From: Ensifer sp. IC3342
GTDB taxonomy: Bacteria > Pseudomonadota > Alphaproteobacteria > Rhizobiales > Rhizobiaceae
Direction: 5' to 3'
Assembly: GCF_020193655.1 (NCBI RefSeq)
Contig: NZ_JADYVE010000001.1
Coordinates: 248,001 to 312,000, forward strand
Length of the DNA stretch: 64,000 nucleotides
A program made the translations under genes and the position numbers. Under the pieces are notes generated by a model. It saw nothing but the letters and a program-made list of their open reading frames with translations. It did no database searches and was not told the origin of the DNA. Below are positions 36,927-45,475 of the stretch, in pieces. Position 1 is the first letter of the stretch, and every line of letters starts with the position of its first letter.

Positions 36927-38006
36927 ATGACCCAGCATCCCCCAACGGCGCGTGGCCGATCGCAGGCACGAAATGCGGCGATCATTCAGAAATTGGCGCA
37001 TTCGATGATGCGGCTCGGCGTTGCCGCCCTCCCCCGCAATTACGAGCTGATCTTTGAGGCGCTGTCCGGTCAGATGCCGCAATTGTCGCGCGACCTCGCG
37101 GCGCTCGGTCCGGAGCCGACGCAAGAAGCGCTGGACGAGCTTGGCATCAAGCACAAACTGGTTGGCCATAGCGCGCTTGCGGCCGACCGCGCCCGCGCGG
37201 AGGCGCAACAAGCACTCGCCGAGCTGACGAAGATGCTCGCCGACACGTTGGCACGAAAGCACGTCTTCAACGGTCAGCTAAAGCTGTTCGCCGCTCGGCT
37301 TGCCTCCGATCCGGTCGCAGCCATGTCGGAATTCGCCGATGACGCGGCACGGCTGCACGACGCGGCAGGGCTGCTGGTGAACGAGGAAACCGCGCTTCGT
37401 GCAGGGATAGAGATGCGCTCCCAACGTTTAGGCGAATTGGAAGGCGATCTCGAAGAAAGCCGCACGGCTCTCACTCGGGATCGGCTCACTGGTCTGCCGA
37501 ACCAGACCGCCCTTTCGAAAAGGCTTGCGGCCGTTTTCGACACCCAGCCCTCCGGTCAGTCCGCGACACTTGTCCTGGCAACGGTTGAAGGATTGCGGGA
37601 CCTTGGAGAACAACATGGCGGTGCGTTGGCGCAAAAGGTGCTGAGCGAGCTCGCCACCATCTTCCGCAAGACGATCAAGAAGAACGACTTCGTTGCGCGG
37701 GTCGGTCCACAGCAGTTCGCTTTCGTCTGCTACGACGTCACCGCGGAAAACGCCGAGGCGATTGCGCGGCGCATCCATCAAAGTGTCGCAGAGCTGGCGA
37801 TCACACCGCCCGGCCGTGCTTTTACAAGCGAAACACTCTCTCTTTCCGCTGGCATTGCGCTGACCCCCGCTGCAACGAGCGCGGCTGAGCTGCTGGGCCA
37901 GGCCGAACTTGCGTTGACCATGGCACGGGCGCACGGGGGCATTCGAGTCTATTCGTCAGACATAGAGAAGACGAGCGGCAAGGCCTGTGTACTGGATGCC
38001 GCCTGA
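36927..38006 (+). CDS. Degenerate GGDEF-domain protein
   Basis: A 359-residue soluble protein with a helical N-terminal half and a C-terminal GGDEF-type domain. The fold entry DRLTGLPNQTAL is intact, but the active-site signature reads G260-P-Q-Q-F264 in place of GGDEF, so diguanylate cyclase activity is not expected. It may bind GTP or c-di-GMP, or act structurally. The ATG at 36927 follows AAAGG. It is divergent from the fusion gene, leaving 254 bases of promoter region. Confidence 0.82.
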   Translation: MTQHPPTARGRSQARNAAIIQKLAHSMMRLGVAALPRNYELIFEALSGQMPQLSRDLAALGPEPTQEALDELGIKHKLVGHSALAADRARAEAQQALAELTKMLADTLARKHVFNGQLKLFAARLASDPVAAMSEFADDAARLHDAAGLLVNEETALRAGIEMRSQRLGELEGDLEESRTALTRDRLTGLPNQTALSKRLAAVFDTQPSGQSATLVLATVEGLRDLGEQHGGALAQKVLSELATIFRKTIKKNDFVARVGPQQFAFVCYDVTAENAEAIARRIHQSVAELAITPPGRAFTSETLSLSAGIALTPAATSAAELLGQAELALTMARAHGGIRVYSSDIEKTSGKACVLDAA

Positions 38007-38138
38007 CGGCACTGCTTCAATCGCGCAATGCTTCGCAGGTGATGGCGCGCCGGCATGGCCTCACCGGCATCGCCAAATATGAAGCGACCCGGCTCCGCGC
38101 TCGGCGGGACCGGGTCGCTAGGCTCGCCTGTTGGCAGA

Positions 38139-38423
38139 TTAACGGCCGTTCTGGTCGTCGTCACCGGCGACGTTCACGGCGGCAGGGCCATTGGCAATCG
38201 CGCCGGTCGACGCCGCATCGACGGACTTGTTATCAACACCAGCATAAAAATCACCGTTGTCGGCGGTGCTCGCCGAAACGCCGGCGCCTGCCGAAGCTGC
38301 CGCACGCCCGGTGAAAAGCGGCGTCGAGCTGACGCCTTCGTAGTAGCTGCCGCCGGCGCTTGCCGTGGAGGCGGCGCCAGTCACAGTGACGGCAACGAGA
38401 AGGGCTGCAATGGATCTATTCAT
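38139..38423 (-). CDS. Small exported protein, YYEGVS family copy 1
   Basis: A 94-residue protein with a signal peptide (MNRSIAALLVAVTVTGAASTASA) and a mature chain starting GGSYYEGVS, then PLFTGRA. The rest is Ala, Gly, Asp and Ser rich and probably disordered. The next gene upstream on the same strand encodes a paralogue sharing GGSYYEGVS-x2-PLFT. AAGGAA lies before the ATG. I do not recognise a named family. Confidence 0.7.
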   Translation of the reverse strand: MNRSIAALLVAVTVTGAASTASAGGSYYEGVSSTPLFTGRAAASAGAGVSASTADNGDFYAGVDNKSVDAASTGAIANGPAAVNVAGDDDQNGR

Positions 38424-38497
38424 AGGATCGTTCCTTGCTGAAACAAATGCGGGCGCGGCGTTCTCACACCGTGCCCGCCCTTGAGAGGAGGTTCGCG

Positions 38498-38782
38498 TTA
38501 GCGGCTAATGCCCTGATAATATTCACCGTCGCCGCCCGAAATGTAGGCAGGCTGCGAGCCGTAGCTCGATACCGAACCGGTGGACGTGCGATCGAGCGAG
38601 CCATTGCGGCCACGGACGCCTTCGACCGAAGCGTCACGCGCCTTGGGAGCCCGGTCGGTGAAAAGCGGCTTGTCGCTGACGCCTTCATAGTAGCTGCCGC
38701 CGGCAAAAGCGGCGGATGCCCCGCCGAGAACGGCAGTGGCAACCAGGGCTGCAGCAAGCGCAGTATGGATTGCATTCCTCAT
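38498..38782 (-). CDS. Small exported protein, YYEGVS family copy 2
   Basis: A 94-residue paralogue of the downstream gene: signal peptide (MRNAIHTALAAALVATAVLG..FA), then GGSYYEGVS and PLFTDRA, and a second YYQGIS at the very C-terminus. The ATG at 38782 is preferred over 38788 because GGAG lies 8 bases away, against 2. Its stop is 74 bases upstream of copy 1, both on the minus strand, suggesting a duplicated pair in one unit. Confidence 0.72.
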   Translation of the reverse strand: MRNAIHTALAAALVATAVLGGASAAFAGGSYYEGVSDKPLFTDRAPKARDASVEGVRGRNGSLDRTSTGSVSSYGSQPAYISGGDGEYYQGISR

Positions 38783-39098
38783 GATCATCTCTCCTAAGCG
38801 GTCGTTGCTTGAACGACGATTTCGTAAGAATTGCCCGGACCGGTTTCCTTCCAACGCGGTGGCCTTGCCGATAGCGTCCGATCCGATCCGGTAGTCGGAA
38901 AAGCTTGGGAGCGCCCTTCCACAATCTATGTGGGCCCTCATGATGATGTTTGGAAGTATTGATTATCGGAACACGTTGTCCACGATTCAATAACAATCGC
39001 CCCTTGAAAAATGCAACCGAGCCACCACCGCGCAACAGTCTCGGCTGTCGCCGGCACACCCCTTGCCTTCCCGAAAAAGTCCGGGCAAAAGGCGCGGC
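38783..39098. other. Intergenic region before the ABC-F gene
   Basis: About 316 bases, divergent, between the small exported pair and the ABC-F gene. I see no gene, repeat or terminator in it. It must contain promoters for both sides. Confidence 0.5.
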
Positions 39099-40988
39099 AT
39101 GATCCAGATCGCCGGCCTCTCCGCCCGCATTGCGGGCCGTCTTCTCATCGAAAATGCCTCCGTGACGCTTCCGGCGGGCACGAAGGCGGGCCTCGTCGGA
39201 CGCAACGGGGCGGGTAAATCGACGCTCTTCCGGGTGATTACCGGCGAGTTGTCGGCGGAAGCCGGCAGTGTGTCGTTGCCGAAGAATGCGCGCATCGGCC
39301 AGGTGGCGCAGGAAGCGCCCGGCACGGAGGAACCGCTGATCGAGATCGTGCTCAAGGCGGACAAGGAACGCACCGCGCTTATCGCCGAGGCCGAAACCGC
39401 GACCGATCCACACCGGATCGCCGAGATCCAGACGCGGCTTGCCGACATCGGTGCCCACTCCGCGGAAGCGCGCGCGGCGAGCATTCTCGCCGGTCTCGGC
39501 TTCGACCACGAGGCGCAGCGGCGTCCTGCTTCATCCTTCTCCGGCGGTTGGCGCATGCGCGTGGCGTTGGCGGCCGTTCTCTTTTCCGAACCCGACCTGC
39601 TGCTTCTCGACGAGCCGACCAACTACCTGGACCTCGAAGGCACGTTGTGGCTTGAGGACTATATCCGCCGCTATCCGCACACGGTCATCATCATCAGCCA
39701 CGATCGTGACCTCCTGAACACTGCCGTCAACGCGATTGTTCACCTCGACCAGAAGAAACTGACCTTCTATCGCGGCTCCTACGATCAGTTCGAACGGCAG
39801 AAGGCGGAAGCCGACGAATTGCAGATGAAGGCGAAAGCCAAGAACGAAGCGGCGCGCAAGCATCTGCAGAGCTTCATCGACCGCTTCAAGGCAAAGGCAT
39901 CGAAGGCCCGTCAGGCGCAGAGCCGCGTCAAGGCGCTGGAGCGCATGGGCACCGTGGCGGCCGTCATCGAGGAGCACGTTCAGAGCTTTTCCTTTCCTGA
40001 TCCTGAGAAGCAGGTGGCTTCGCCGATCGTCGCCATCCAGGGCGGTGCGGTCGGCTACGAGCCGGGCAAGCCGATCCTCAAGCGCCTCAATCTCCGCATC
40101 GACGCGGACGATCGCATCGCCTTGCTCGGCTCGAACGGCAACGGCAAGTCGACCTTCGCGAAATTCATCTCCGGCCGACTCCAAGCGGAAGCCGGCGATG
40201 TCCGGATCGCGCCAGGACTGAAGATCGGCTTCTTCGCCCAGCACCAGCTTGACGATCTGGTGCCGACGCAAAGCGCGGTGGAGCACGTCCGCCGCCGCAT
40301 GCCCGATGCGCCTGAAGCAAAGGTTCGCTCACGTGTCGCGCAAATGGGGCTTGCGACAGAAAAAATGGATACGGCGGCGAAGGATCTTTCCGGCGGCGAG
40401 AAGGCGCGGCTTCTGATGGGGCTTGCCGCCTTCGACGCGCCGAACCTGCTGATTCTCGACGAGCCGACCAACCATCTCGACATCGACAGCCGCAACGCAC
40501 TGATCACCGCACTCAACGACTATTCCGGTGCGGTCATTCTCATCTCACACGACCGGCATCTGATCGAGGCCACAGCCGACCGGCTGTGGCTCGTGCGCGA
40601 AGGAACGGTGGTCAGCTACGATGGCGACCTCGAAGACTACCGCAGCCTGATCGTCGGCGGCCCCAAGCCCCGGGACGACAAGCCGAAGATCAACGGATCG
40701 GACGAGGCCCTGTCGAAAGCGGATCAGCGCAGGGCCAATGCCGACAAGCGCGCATCGCTGGCACCTCTCAAGAAAAAGATCCATGAGATCGAATCGTTGA
40801 CGGGGAAACTGGAGAAACTGATTCAAGCACTTGATGCCGAGCTCGCAGATCCGGGTCTCTATGAAAAAGCGCCGGCAAAGGCGGCGCAGAAAGCCAAGGA
40901 GCGCGCGGATGCCGCCGCGAAACTGGCCGAGGCAGAGGAGCGGTGGCTGGAGCTGTCGACGGAATACGAAGAGGCGATGATCAGTTGA
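39099..40988 (+). CDS. ABC-F family ATP-binding protein
   Basis: A 629-residue soluble protein with two ABC domains and no membrane segment. Walker A motifs are GRNGAGKST and GSNGNGKST; signatures are FSGGW and LSGGE; both Walker B motifs end DEPTN. A long charged linker (about residues 230-310) lies between them and a coiled-coil-like tail at 540-629 resembles Uup/EttA relatives, which act on the ribosome. The ATG at 39099 starts MIQIAGLSARIAGR, typical of the family. Confidence 0.92.
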   Translation: MIQIAGLSARIAGRLLIENASVTLPAGTKAGLVGRNGAGKSTLFRVITGELSAEAGSVSLPKNARIGQVAQEAPGTEEPLIEIVLKADKERTALIAEAETATDPHRIAEIQTRLADIGAHSAEARAASILAGLGFDHEAQRRPASSFSGGWRMRVALAAVLFSEPDLLLLDEPTNYLDLEGTLWLEDYIRRYPHTVIIISHDRDLLNTAVNAIVHLDQKKLTFYRGSYDQFERQKAEADELQMKAKAKNEAARKHLQSFIDRFKAKASKARQAQSRVKALERMGTVAAVIEEHVQSFSFPDPEKQVASPIVAIQGGAVGYEPGKPILKRLNLRIDADDRIALLGSNGNGKSTFAKFISGRLQAEAGDVRIAPGLKIGFFAQHQLDDLVPTQSAVEHVRRRMPDAPEAKVRSRVAQMGLATEKMDTAAKDLSGGEKARLLMGLAAFDAPNLLILDEPTNHLDIDSRNALITALNDYSGAVILISHDRHLIEATADRLWLVREGTVVSYDGDLEDYRSLIVGGPKPRDDKPKINGSDEALSKADQRRANADKRASLAPLKKKIHEIESLTGKLEKLIQALDAELADPGLYEKAPAKAAQKAKERADAAAKLAEAEERWLELSTEYEEAMIS

Positions 40989-41035
40989 TCCGCTGCATGA
41001 TTCCACAAAGCGGATCGACTTGAGGAATCATGCAG
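40987..41035. repeat. Rhizobial intergenic palindrome with alternative stems
   Basis: A 12-base stem 40993-41004 with 41024-41035 (CTGCATGATTCC) can form. An overlapping alternative stem pairs GATCCGC (40987-40993) with GCGGATC (41010-41016). It begins at the ABC-F stop codon and lies between convergent genes. I recall similar sequences in many rhizobial intergenic regions. Could serve as a terminator. Confidence 0.6.
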
Positions 41036-41054
41036 TAATGGGGCGACGCTGTGA

Positions 41055-41897
41055 TCAGCCAAGCTCGAATGTCGTGATCCCAAAGATCCGCCCCAGCGGA
41101 AGATCCGGTGCCGGGCCACGGTACATGCGGGCGGTTTCGAAGACCGGCTTCATGTTGTAGCGTTCGCACAGTGCCTTTGCGGACGCGTTCGGCTCGGGGA
41201 TGTCGAGATAGATCTGACTGCCTTTCACATCTGCGGCAAGCTTGCGAAAAATGAGATCGGCTCCGGTCTCCGTGTCGGCGAAGAGCGGGCCGATCTTGAA
41301 TCCCTCCCTGCAGGCCCGCAGCGTTCCGTAACCGGTGATCGTTCCATCACGCAACAGCACGACGCTTCGGCGTGTCTTCAACTGCTTCGTCCATTCGCGT
41401 AGAAATGCATCGCGGCTTGCCGGGTTGAACCTGCGATCGTACTCGATCAAGGCAGGCGCATGGATAGGCGCGGCTTCGATCAGGTTCGTGCCGGGCGGCT
41501 CCTTCACATCGACGACGCCGCCATAGCGAATATTCGCATGAGACCGGACGAAGCCCGACTTCCGATAGTTCTCCTGTTGCGCCACGACGCCGTCGAGCCC
41601 AATGGTCCGCTCGCCCGCCTCGGCAATCGCCCGCTTCCACAGAGCCAGGCCAATGCCCCTGCCACGATACGTAGGCTGAGCGACGTAAAAGCCGAGAAAT
41701 GCGTAATCGGTGCCGTAGCGCACGAGAGAGATCGCGGCAGCAAGCGTGTCTTCTTCGGTCGAGACCCAATAGCCTTCCGGGTCCGCCGCCCAGAACGCGT
41801 TGGCGTCCTCTAGTCCGGGATTCCATCCTTCTCGCGCAGCCCAGTCAATGATCGTGTCGAGTTCAGCGCGCGTCGCGTGGCGAATGGTTTGTGTCAT
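41055..41897 (-). CDS. GNAT family N-acetyltransferase
   Basis: A 280-residue protein with an N-terminal GNAT domain (acetyl-CoA-binding motif V-x3-Y-R-G-R-G-I-G at about residues 72-83) and a C-terminal second domain (from about 145) of the YitH/HolE-like acetyltransferase type, with RACREGFKIGPLFADT. Substrate unknown. It converges on the ABC-F gene across a repeat. The ATG at 41897 starts MTQTIRHATRAELD, as usual for the family. Confidence 0.87.
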   Translation of the reverse strand: MTQTIRHATRAELDTIIDWAAREGWNPGLEDANAFWAADPEGYWVSTEEDTLAAAISLVRYGTDYAFLGFYVAQPTYRGRGIGLALWKRAIAEAGERTIGLDGVVAQQENYRKSGFVRSHANIRYGGVVDVKEPPGTNLIEAAPIHAPALIEYDRRFNPASRDAFLREWTKQLKTRRSVVLLRDGTITGYGTLRACREGFKIGPLFADTETGADLIFRKLAADVKGSQIYLDIPEPNASAKALCERYNMKPVFETARMYRGPAPDLPLGRIFGITTFELG

Positions 41898-42094
41898 TGC
41901 AAATCCTCAACAACCCGCTTTACGGTACCGATACTGTCTGTCAGCGAGCAACGAAATTATCTCGCCGACGACAATGGAAACCGACATCTTGCAATCAGGG
42001 TGACAGCGTGATGCACGCCCGAACCGCGCTTGCCCGCTGCCTTCAATCTGCTACAAGGATCGAGAATAAATCATACTAATCCGAGCGAAGCACC

Positions 42095-43021
42095 ATGACC
42101 CCCATTCAAATTGCTATTGTCGGCGTCGGCAAGATCGTGCGCGATCAGCACCTGCCGGCCATTTCAAAGAACGCCGACTACCGGCTGATCGCTGCAGCAA
42201 GCCGCCACGGAACGGTCGACGGCATCGACAATTTCAAGTCCATCGAGGCCATGCTGGAGGCAGTGCCGGCAATCGACGCGGTCTCGCTGTGCATGCCGCC
42301 GCAATACCGCTATGAGGCGGCACATGTGGCGCTCCAGGCCGGCAAGCACGTCTTCCTCGAGAAGCCCCCGGGAGCGACCTTGAGCGAGGTTGCCGACCTC
42401 GAAGCGCTGGCGGCCGCGAAGGGCGTTTCGCTCTTTGCAAGCTGGCATTCACGCTATGCGCCGGCAGTTGAAGCCGCCAAAGCGTTTCTTGCGTCGACGG
42501 CAATCCGCAATGTCAAGATCATCTGGAAGGAGGATGTCCGCCACTGGCACCCGAACCAGGAATGGATCTGGGCAGCCGGCGGGCTTGGCGTGTTCGACCC
42601 GGGCATCAACGCGCTCTCAATCGTCACCCATATCCTGCCCCGCCCGATCTTCATCACCTCGGCGACGCTCGAGTTTCCGGAGAACCGCGACGCGCCGATC
42701 GCTGCGACGATCGCTTTCAGCGACGCGGGCAAGCTCAACGTTTCGGCTGAATTCGACTGGCGCCAGACCGGCAAGCAGAGTTGGGATATCGTCGCGGAAA
42801 CCGATGCCGGCGAGATGGTTCTCTCCGAAGGTGGCGCCAAGCTGGCCGTCGACGGCAAGCTCGTGCATGAGGAACCGGAGCAGGAATATCCGATGCTGTA
42901 CCGGCGCTTTGCCGAACTCATCAAGACTGGCAAATCCGATGTTGATCTGGCGCCTCTGCGTCATGTCGCCGACGCCTTCATGCTTGGCCGCCGCAAGTTC
43001 GTGGACGCGTTCCACGACTAG
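42095..43021 (+). CDS. gal: D-galactose 1-dehydrogenase (Gfo/Idh/MocA family)
   Basis: Oxidises galactose (often also L-arabinose) to the lactone with NAD(P)+, entry step of the De Ley-Doudoroff pathway. The 308 residues begin with the Rossmann motif IAIVGVGKIVRDQH and contain EKPPGATL and the C-terminal domain phrase WHPNQEWIWAAGGLGVFDPGINAL. It resembles what I recall of the Pseudomonas galactose dehydrogenase. No other pathway genes are adjacent. Confidence 0.8.
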   Translation: MTPIQIAIVGVGKIVRDQHLPAISKNADYRLIAAASRHGTVDGIDNFKSIEAMLEAVPAIDAVSLCMPPQYRYEAAHVALQAGKHVFLEKPPGATLSEVADLEALAAAKGVSLFASWHSRYAPAVEAAKAFLASTAIRNVKIIWKEDVRHWHPNQEWIWAAGGLGVFDPGINALSIVTHILPRPIFITSATLEFPENRDAPIAATIAFSDAGKLNVSAEFDWRQTGKQSWDIVAETDAGEMVLSEGGAKLAVDGKLVHEEPEQEYPMLYRRFAELIKTGKSDVDLAPLRHVADAFMLGRRKFVDAFHD

Positions 43022-43048
43022 TCCGATCCGGCGGCTGGTGCGGCTTTG

Positions 43049-43147
43049 CCCCTCACCCGATCCCTCTCCCCACCTGTGGGAGAGGGGACGAAGGCCGCGC
43101 GGCGTATCCCTTCGCCCGCTTGCGGGAGAAGGTGCCGGCATGAGGGG
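43049..43147. repeat. RIME1-like intergenic mosaic element
   Basis: A 99-base palindromic element. An outer stem (CCCCTCA 43049-43055 with TGAGGGG 43141-43147) encloses two hairpins: 43062-43070 with 43078-43086, and 43109-43118 with 43123-43132 (one mismatch). Size and two-hairpin layout match the Rhizobium RIME1 family. It lies between convergent gal and holC and could also work as a terminator. Confidence 0.75.
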
Positions 43148-43176
43148 CACGCACAATTTCGCCTGCTGGATGGCAA

Positions 43177-43626
43177 TTAGGCCTTCTTCTCCCACCGTCC
43201 ATCGCGGTTCTGCTGCCAGTAGGTGAGGTTGTGCCCCTCCCCCTTGAGCCGCTTCCACTGGCCGCGTGCCGCCTCGAGCTGCTGCTGGTCATAGCCGTCG
43301 AACATGAAGACCACTCGTTCGTAATCCGCGACTGGCGGCGGCTCCGCGCCATCCACGATGAAGCGTACCGTCGCGGCATTTTGGTTGCTTTCGTTAGCAA
43401 CGATCAGGATCGGCTGGTCCGCCGCAAAATCGCCGGCATCGGTGCCATGTGGCAGAAAGCTGTCGTCGCGATAGACCCAAAGGTGCGTGTCCAGCACGTC
43501 GCGGCGCTCTGGATCGACCGTTTGCACGACCACCCGCCAGCCGCGTTCGACACTCTTGTCGAGCAGCGGCGGCAGTGCGTCCTCAAGTTTCGATTCCGTC
43601 AGGTGGTAGAAAAGGATCTCGGTCAT
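43177..43626 (-). CDS. holC: DNA polymerase III subunit chi
   Basis: Links the clamp-loader complex to single-stranded-DNA-binding protein. The 149 residues start MTEILFYHLTESKLEDALPPLLDK and show the HolC phrases WRVVVQT and LWVYRDDSFLPHG. A length of 149 is normal for alphaproteobacteria. It lies 41 bases downstream of pepA in the same direction, the common pepA-holC pairing. Confidence 0.9.
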   Translation of the reverse strand: MTEILFYHLTESKLEDALPPLLDKSVERGWRVVVQTVDPERRDVLDTHLWVYRDDSFLPHGTDAGDFAADQPILIVANESNQNAATVRFIVDGAEPPPVADYERVVFMFDGYDQQQLEAARGQWKRLKGEGHNLTYWQQNRDGRWEKKA

Positions 43627-43667
43627 GCCGATCGCTCCCGGACACCCCGCTGCGATAACGAAAACGG

Positions 43668-45161
43668 TCAGGCTTCGTAGTTCGTGCGGACCAGCTCGTC
43701 GAGAAGGCGCACGCCGAAGCCGGATCCCCAGGACTGGTTGATCTCGTCGGTTGGCGAGCCCATGGCGGTTCCGGCGATGTCGAGATGCGCCCAGGGCGTA
43801 TCCTTCACGAAGCGCTTCAGAAACTGGGCAGCCGTCACCGAGCCGCCGTGGCGACCGCCTGTGTTCTTCATGTCAGCGAACTTGCTGTCGATCATCTTGT
43901 CGAATTCTCTGCCGAGCGGCATCCGCCAGAGGCGCTCCTGCGTCGCGATGCCGGCTGCGAGCAACCGTTCGGCCAGACGATCATCGTTCGAGAACAGGCC
44001 GGCATAGTGGCTGCTGAGCGCCACCATGATCGCGCCGGTGAGCGTCGCGAGATCGATCATCGCCTGCGGCTTGAAGCGATCGTTGCAGTACCAGAGCGCA
44101 TCGCACAGGACGAGCCTGCCCTCGGCATCCGTGTTGATCACCTCGATCGTCTGGCCGGACATCGAGGTGACGATGTCACCCGGCCTCTGGGCGCTGCCGT
44201 CCGGCATGTTTTCGACGAGCCCGATGATACCGGCGACATTAACGTTTGCCTGCCGCGCAGCGAGCACATGCATAAGGCCGGTGACCGCGGCGGCGCCGCC
44301 CATGTCGCCCTTCATCTCCTCCATGCCGGACGCGGGCTTGATCGAGATGCCGCCTGTGTCGAAAACGACGCCCTTGCCGACGAAGGCGATGGGCTTCTCT
44401 TTCGCCTTTCCGCCTTTCCACTGCATGACGACAAGGCGCGGCGGCCTGGAAGAGCCCTGGGCAACGCCAAGCAGCGCGCCCATTCCGAGTTTCTTCATCT
44501 CCCGCTCGGTGAGAATTTCCACTTCGACGCCAAGCTTTTCCAGTTCCTTCGCCCGGGCGGCGAATTCCACCGGCCCAAGCACGTTGGCAGGCTCGTTGAC
44601 GAGGTCACGCGCGAGAAACACGCCTTCTCCGATCGCCTGAGCGACGGCGAACGCCTTCTTGGCAGCGATCACCGTACCGGTGACGATCGTGACCTTGACC
44701 GGTTTTTGCTGCGATTTTGGCTCGTCGTCGGGTTTCTTGGTCTTGTAGCTATCGAAGGAATAGGCATTCATCTCCATGCCGAGAGCGAAGTCGGCGGCCG
44801 CCTTGCCTGTAACTTCGACACCGGGAGCATCAAGGAAGACCGTGACCTTTTCAGCCGAACGCAGCTTGGCGGCAACCGCGCCTCCGGCCTTCAGCCAGTC
44901 ATGATTCGTCAGCGCGGACGCATCGCCGAGCCCGAGAAGGAGAATCCGGTCTGCCGACGATCCATGAGGAGCGACAATGTCGAGCGTCGAGAGCGCCTTG
45001 CCCGTGAACTTGCCGACTTTGGCCGCTTTCGCCAAAACGCCTTCCGGATCGGCGACCGCCGCACCGGCCGCTTCCTTCGCACCGGCGACCTGAAGAAGGA
45101 CGGCGACGCCGCCAGCGGGGCGGTGGGATTTGCTGAAAGCGAATTCGAATTTCATCGGCAT
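43668..45161 (-). CDS. pepA: Leucyl aminopeptidase (M17)
   Basis: A two-metal aminopeptidase, cytoplasmic. The 497 residues contain the metal-binding Lys/Asp region [19 protein letters not shown] and the family signature [14 protein letters not shown]. The N-terminal macro-like domain starts [14 protein letters not shown]. The ATG at 45161 has GGAG six bases before it; ATG 45155 is possible. It is divergent from lptF, with an inverted repeat upstream, and precedes holC. Confidence 0.95.
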   Translation of the reverse strand: MPMKFEFAFSKSHRPAGGVAVLLQVAGAKEAAGAAVADPEGVLAKAAKVGKFTGKALSTLDIVAPHGSSADRILLLGLGDASALTNHDWLKAGGAVAAKLRSAEKVTVFLDAPGVEVTGKAAADFALGMEMNAYSFDSYKTKKPDDEPKSQQKPVKVTIVTGTVIAAKKAFAVAQAIGEGVFLARDLVNEPANVLGPVEFAARAKELEKLGVEVEILTEREMKKLGMGALLGVAQGSSRPPRLVVMQWKGGKAKEKPIAFVGKGVVFDTGGISIKPASGMEEMKGDMGGAAAVTGLMHVLAARQANVNVAGIIGLVENMPDGSAQRPGDIVTSMSGQTIEVINTDAEGRLVLCDALWYCNDRFKPQAMIDLATLTGAIMVALSSHYAGLFSNDDRLAERLLAAGIATQERLWRMPLGREFDKMIDSKFADMKNTGGRHGGSVTAAQFLKRFVKDTPWAHLDIAGTAMGSPTDEINQSWGSGFGVRLLDELVRTNYEA

Positions 45162-45475
45162 ATAACACTCCGGGCATTTCTGACTTGGATCCGCCCACTC
45201 TGTTACCGGACGGTTACAGTGGCAAACATTCGCGACGCCGGCCACCGTCAAAGCTGTGGCGCGCACCCTTCTCGCTTTTCAGCCGCTTGGCAAGATGCCC
45301 GCACATGTTTACATGCAGTTAACCGCAGTTCTTGGCCTTATATTATCCCTGTTGTTCGAGAATGGGATTCTTGGGGCACAATCGGCGGAGACCCGATCGG
45401 TCATGAGTGGGCCATTGAAGCAAACTCTGTAACGCGGGATGTAAGACTTGAGCAGGATTTGGACCGGATACGGAC
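45162..45475. other. Divergent promoter region between pepA and lptF
   Basis: A 314-base gap. It contains an inverted repeat at 45200-45219 and, in the minus direction, TTGACG followed after 17 bases by TGTTTG, a weak pepA promoter candidate. On the plus strand TATTAT occurs about 130 bases before lptF. No gene is seen. Confidence 0.5.
45200..45219. promoter_or_regulatory. Inverted repeat in the pepA leader
   Basis: The 20-base sequence CTGTTACCGGACGGTTACAG is a palindrome with one mismatched pair. It lies 39-58 bases before the pepA ATG. The position suits an operator near the transcription start, but I do not know the regulator. Confidence 0.45.
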
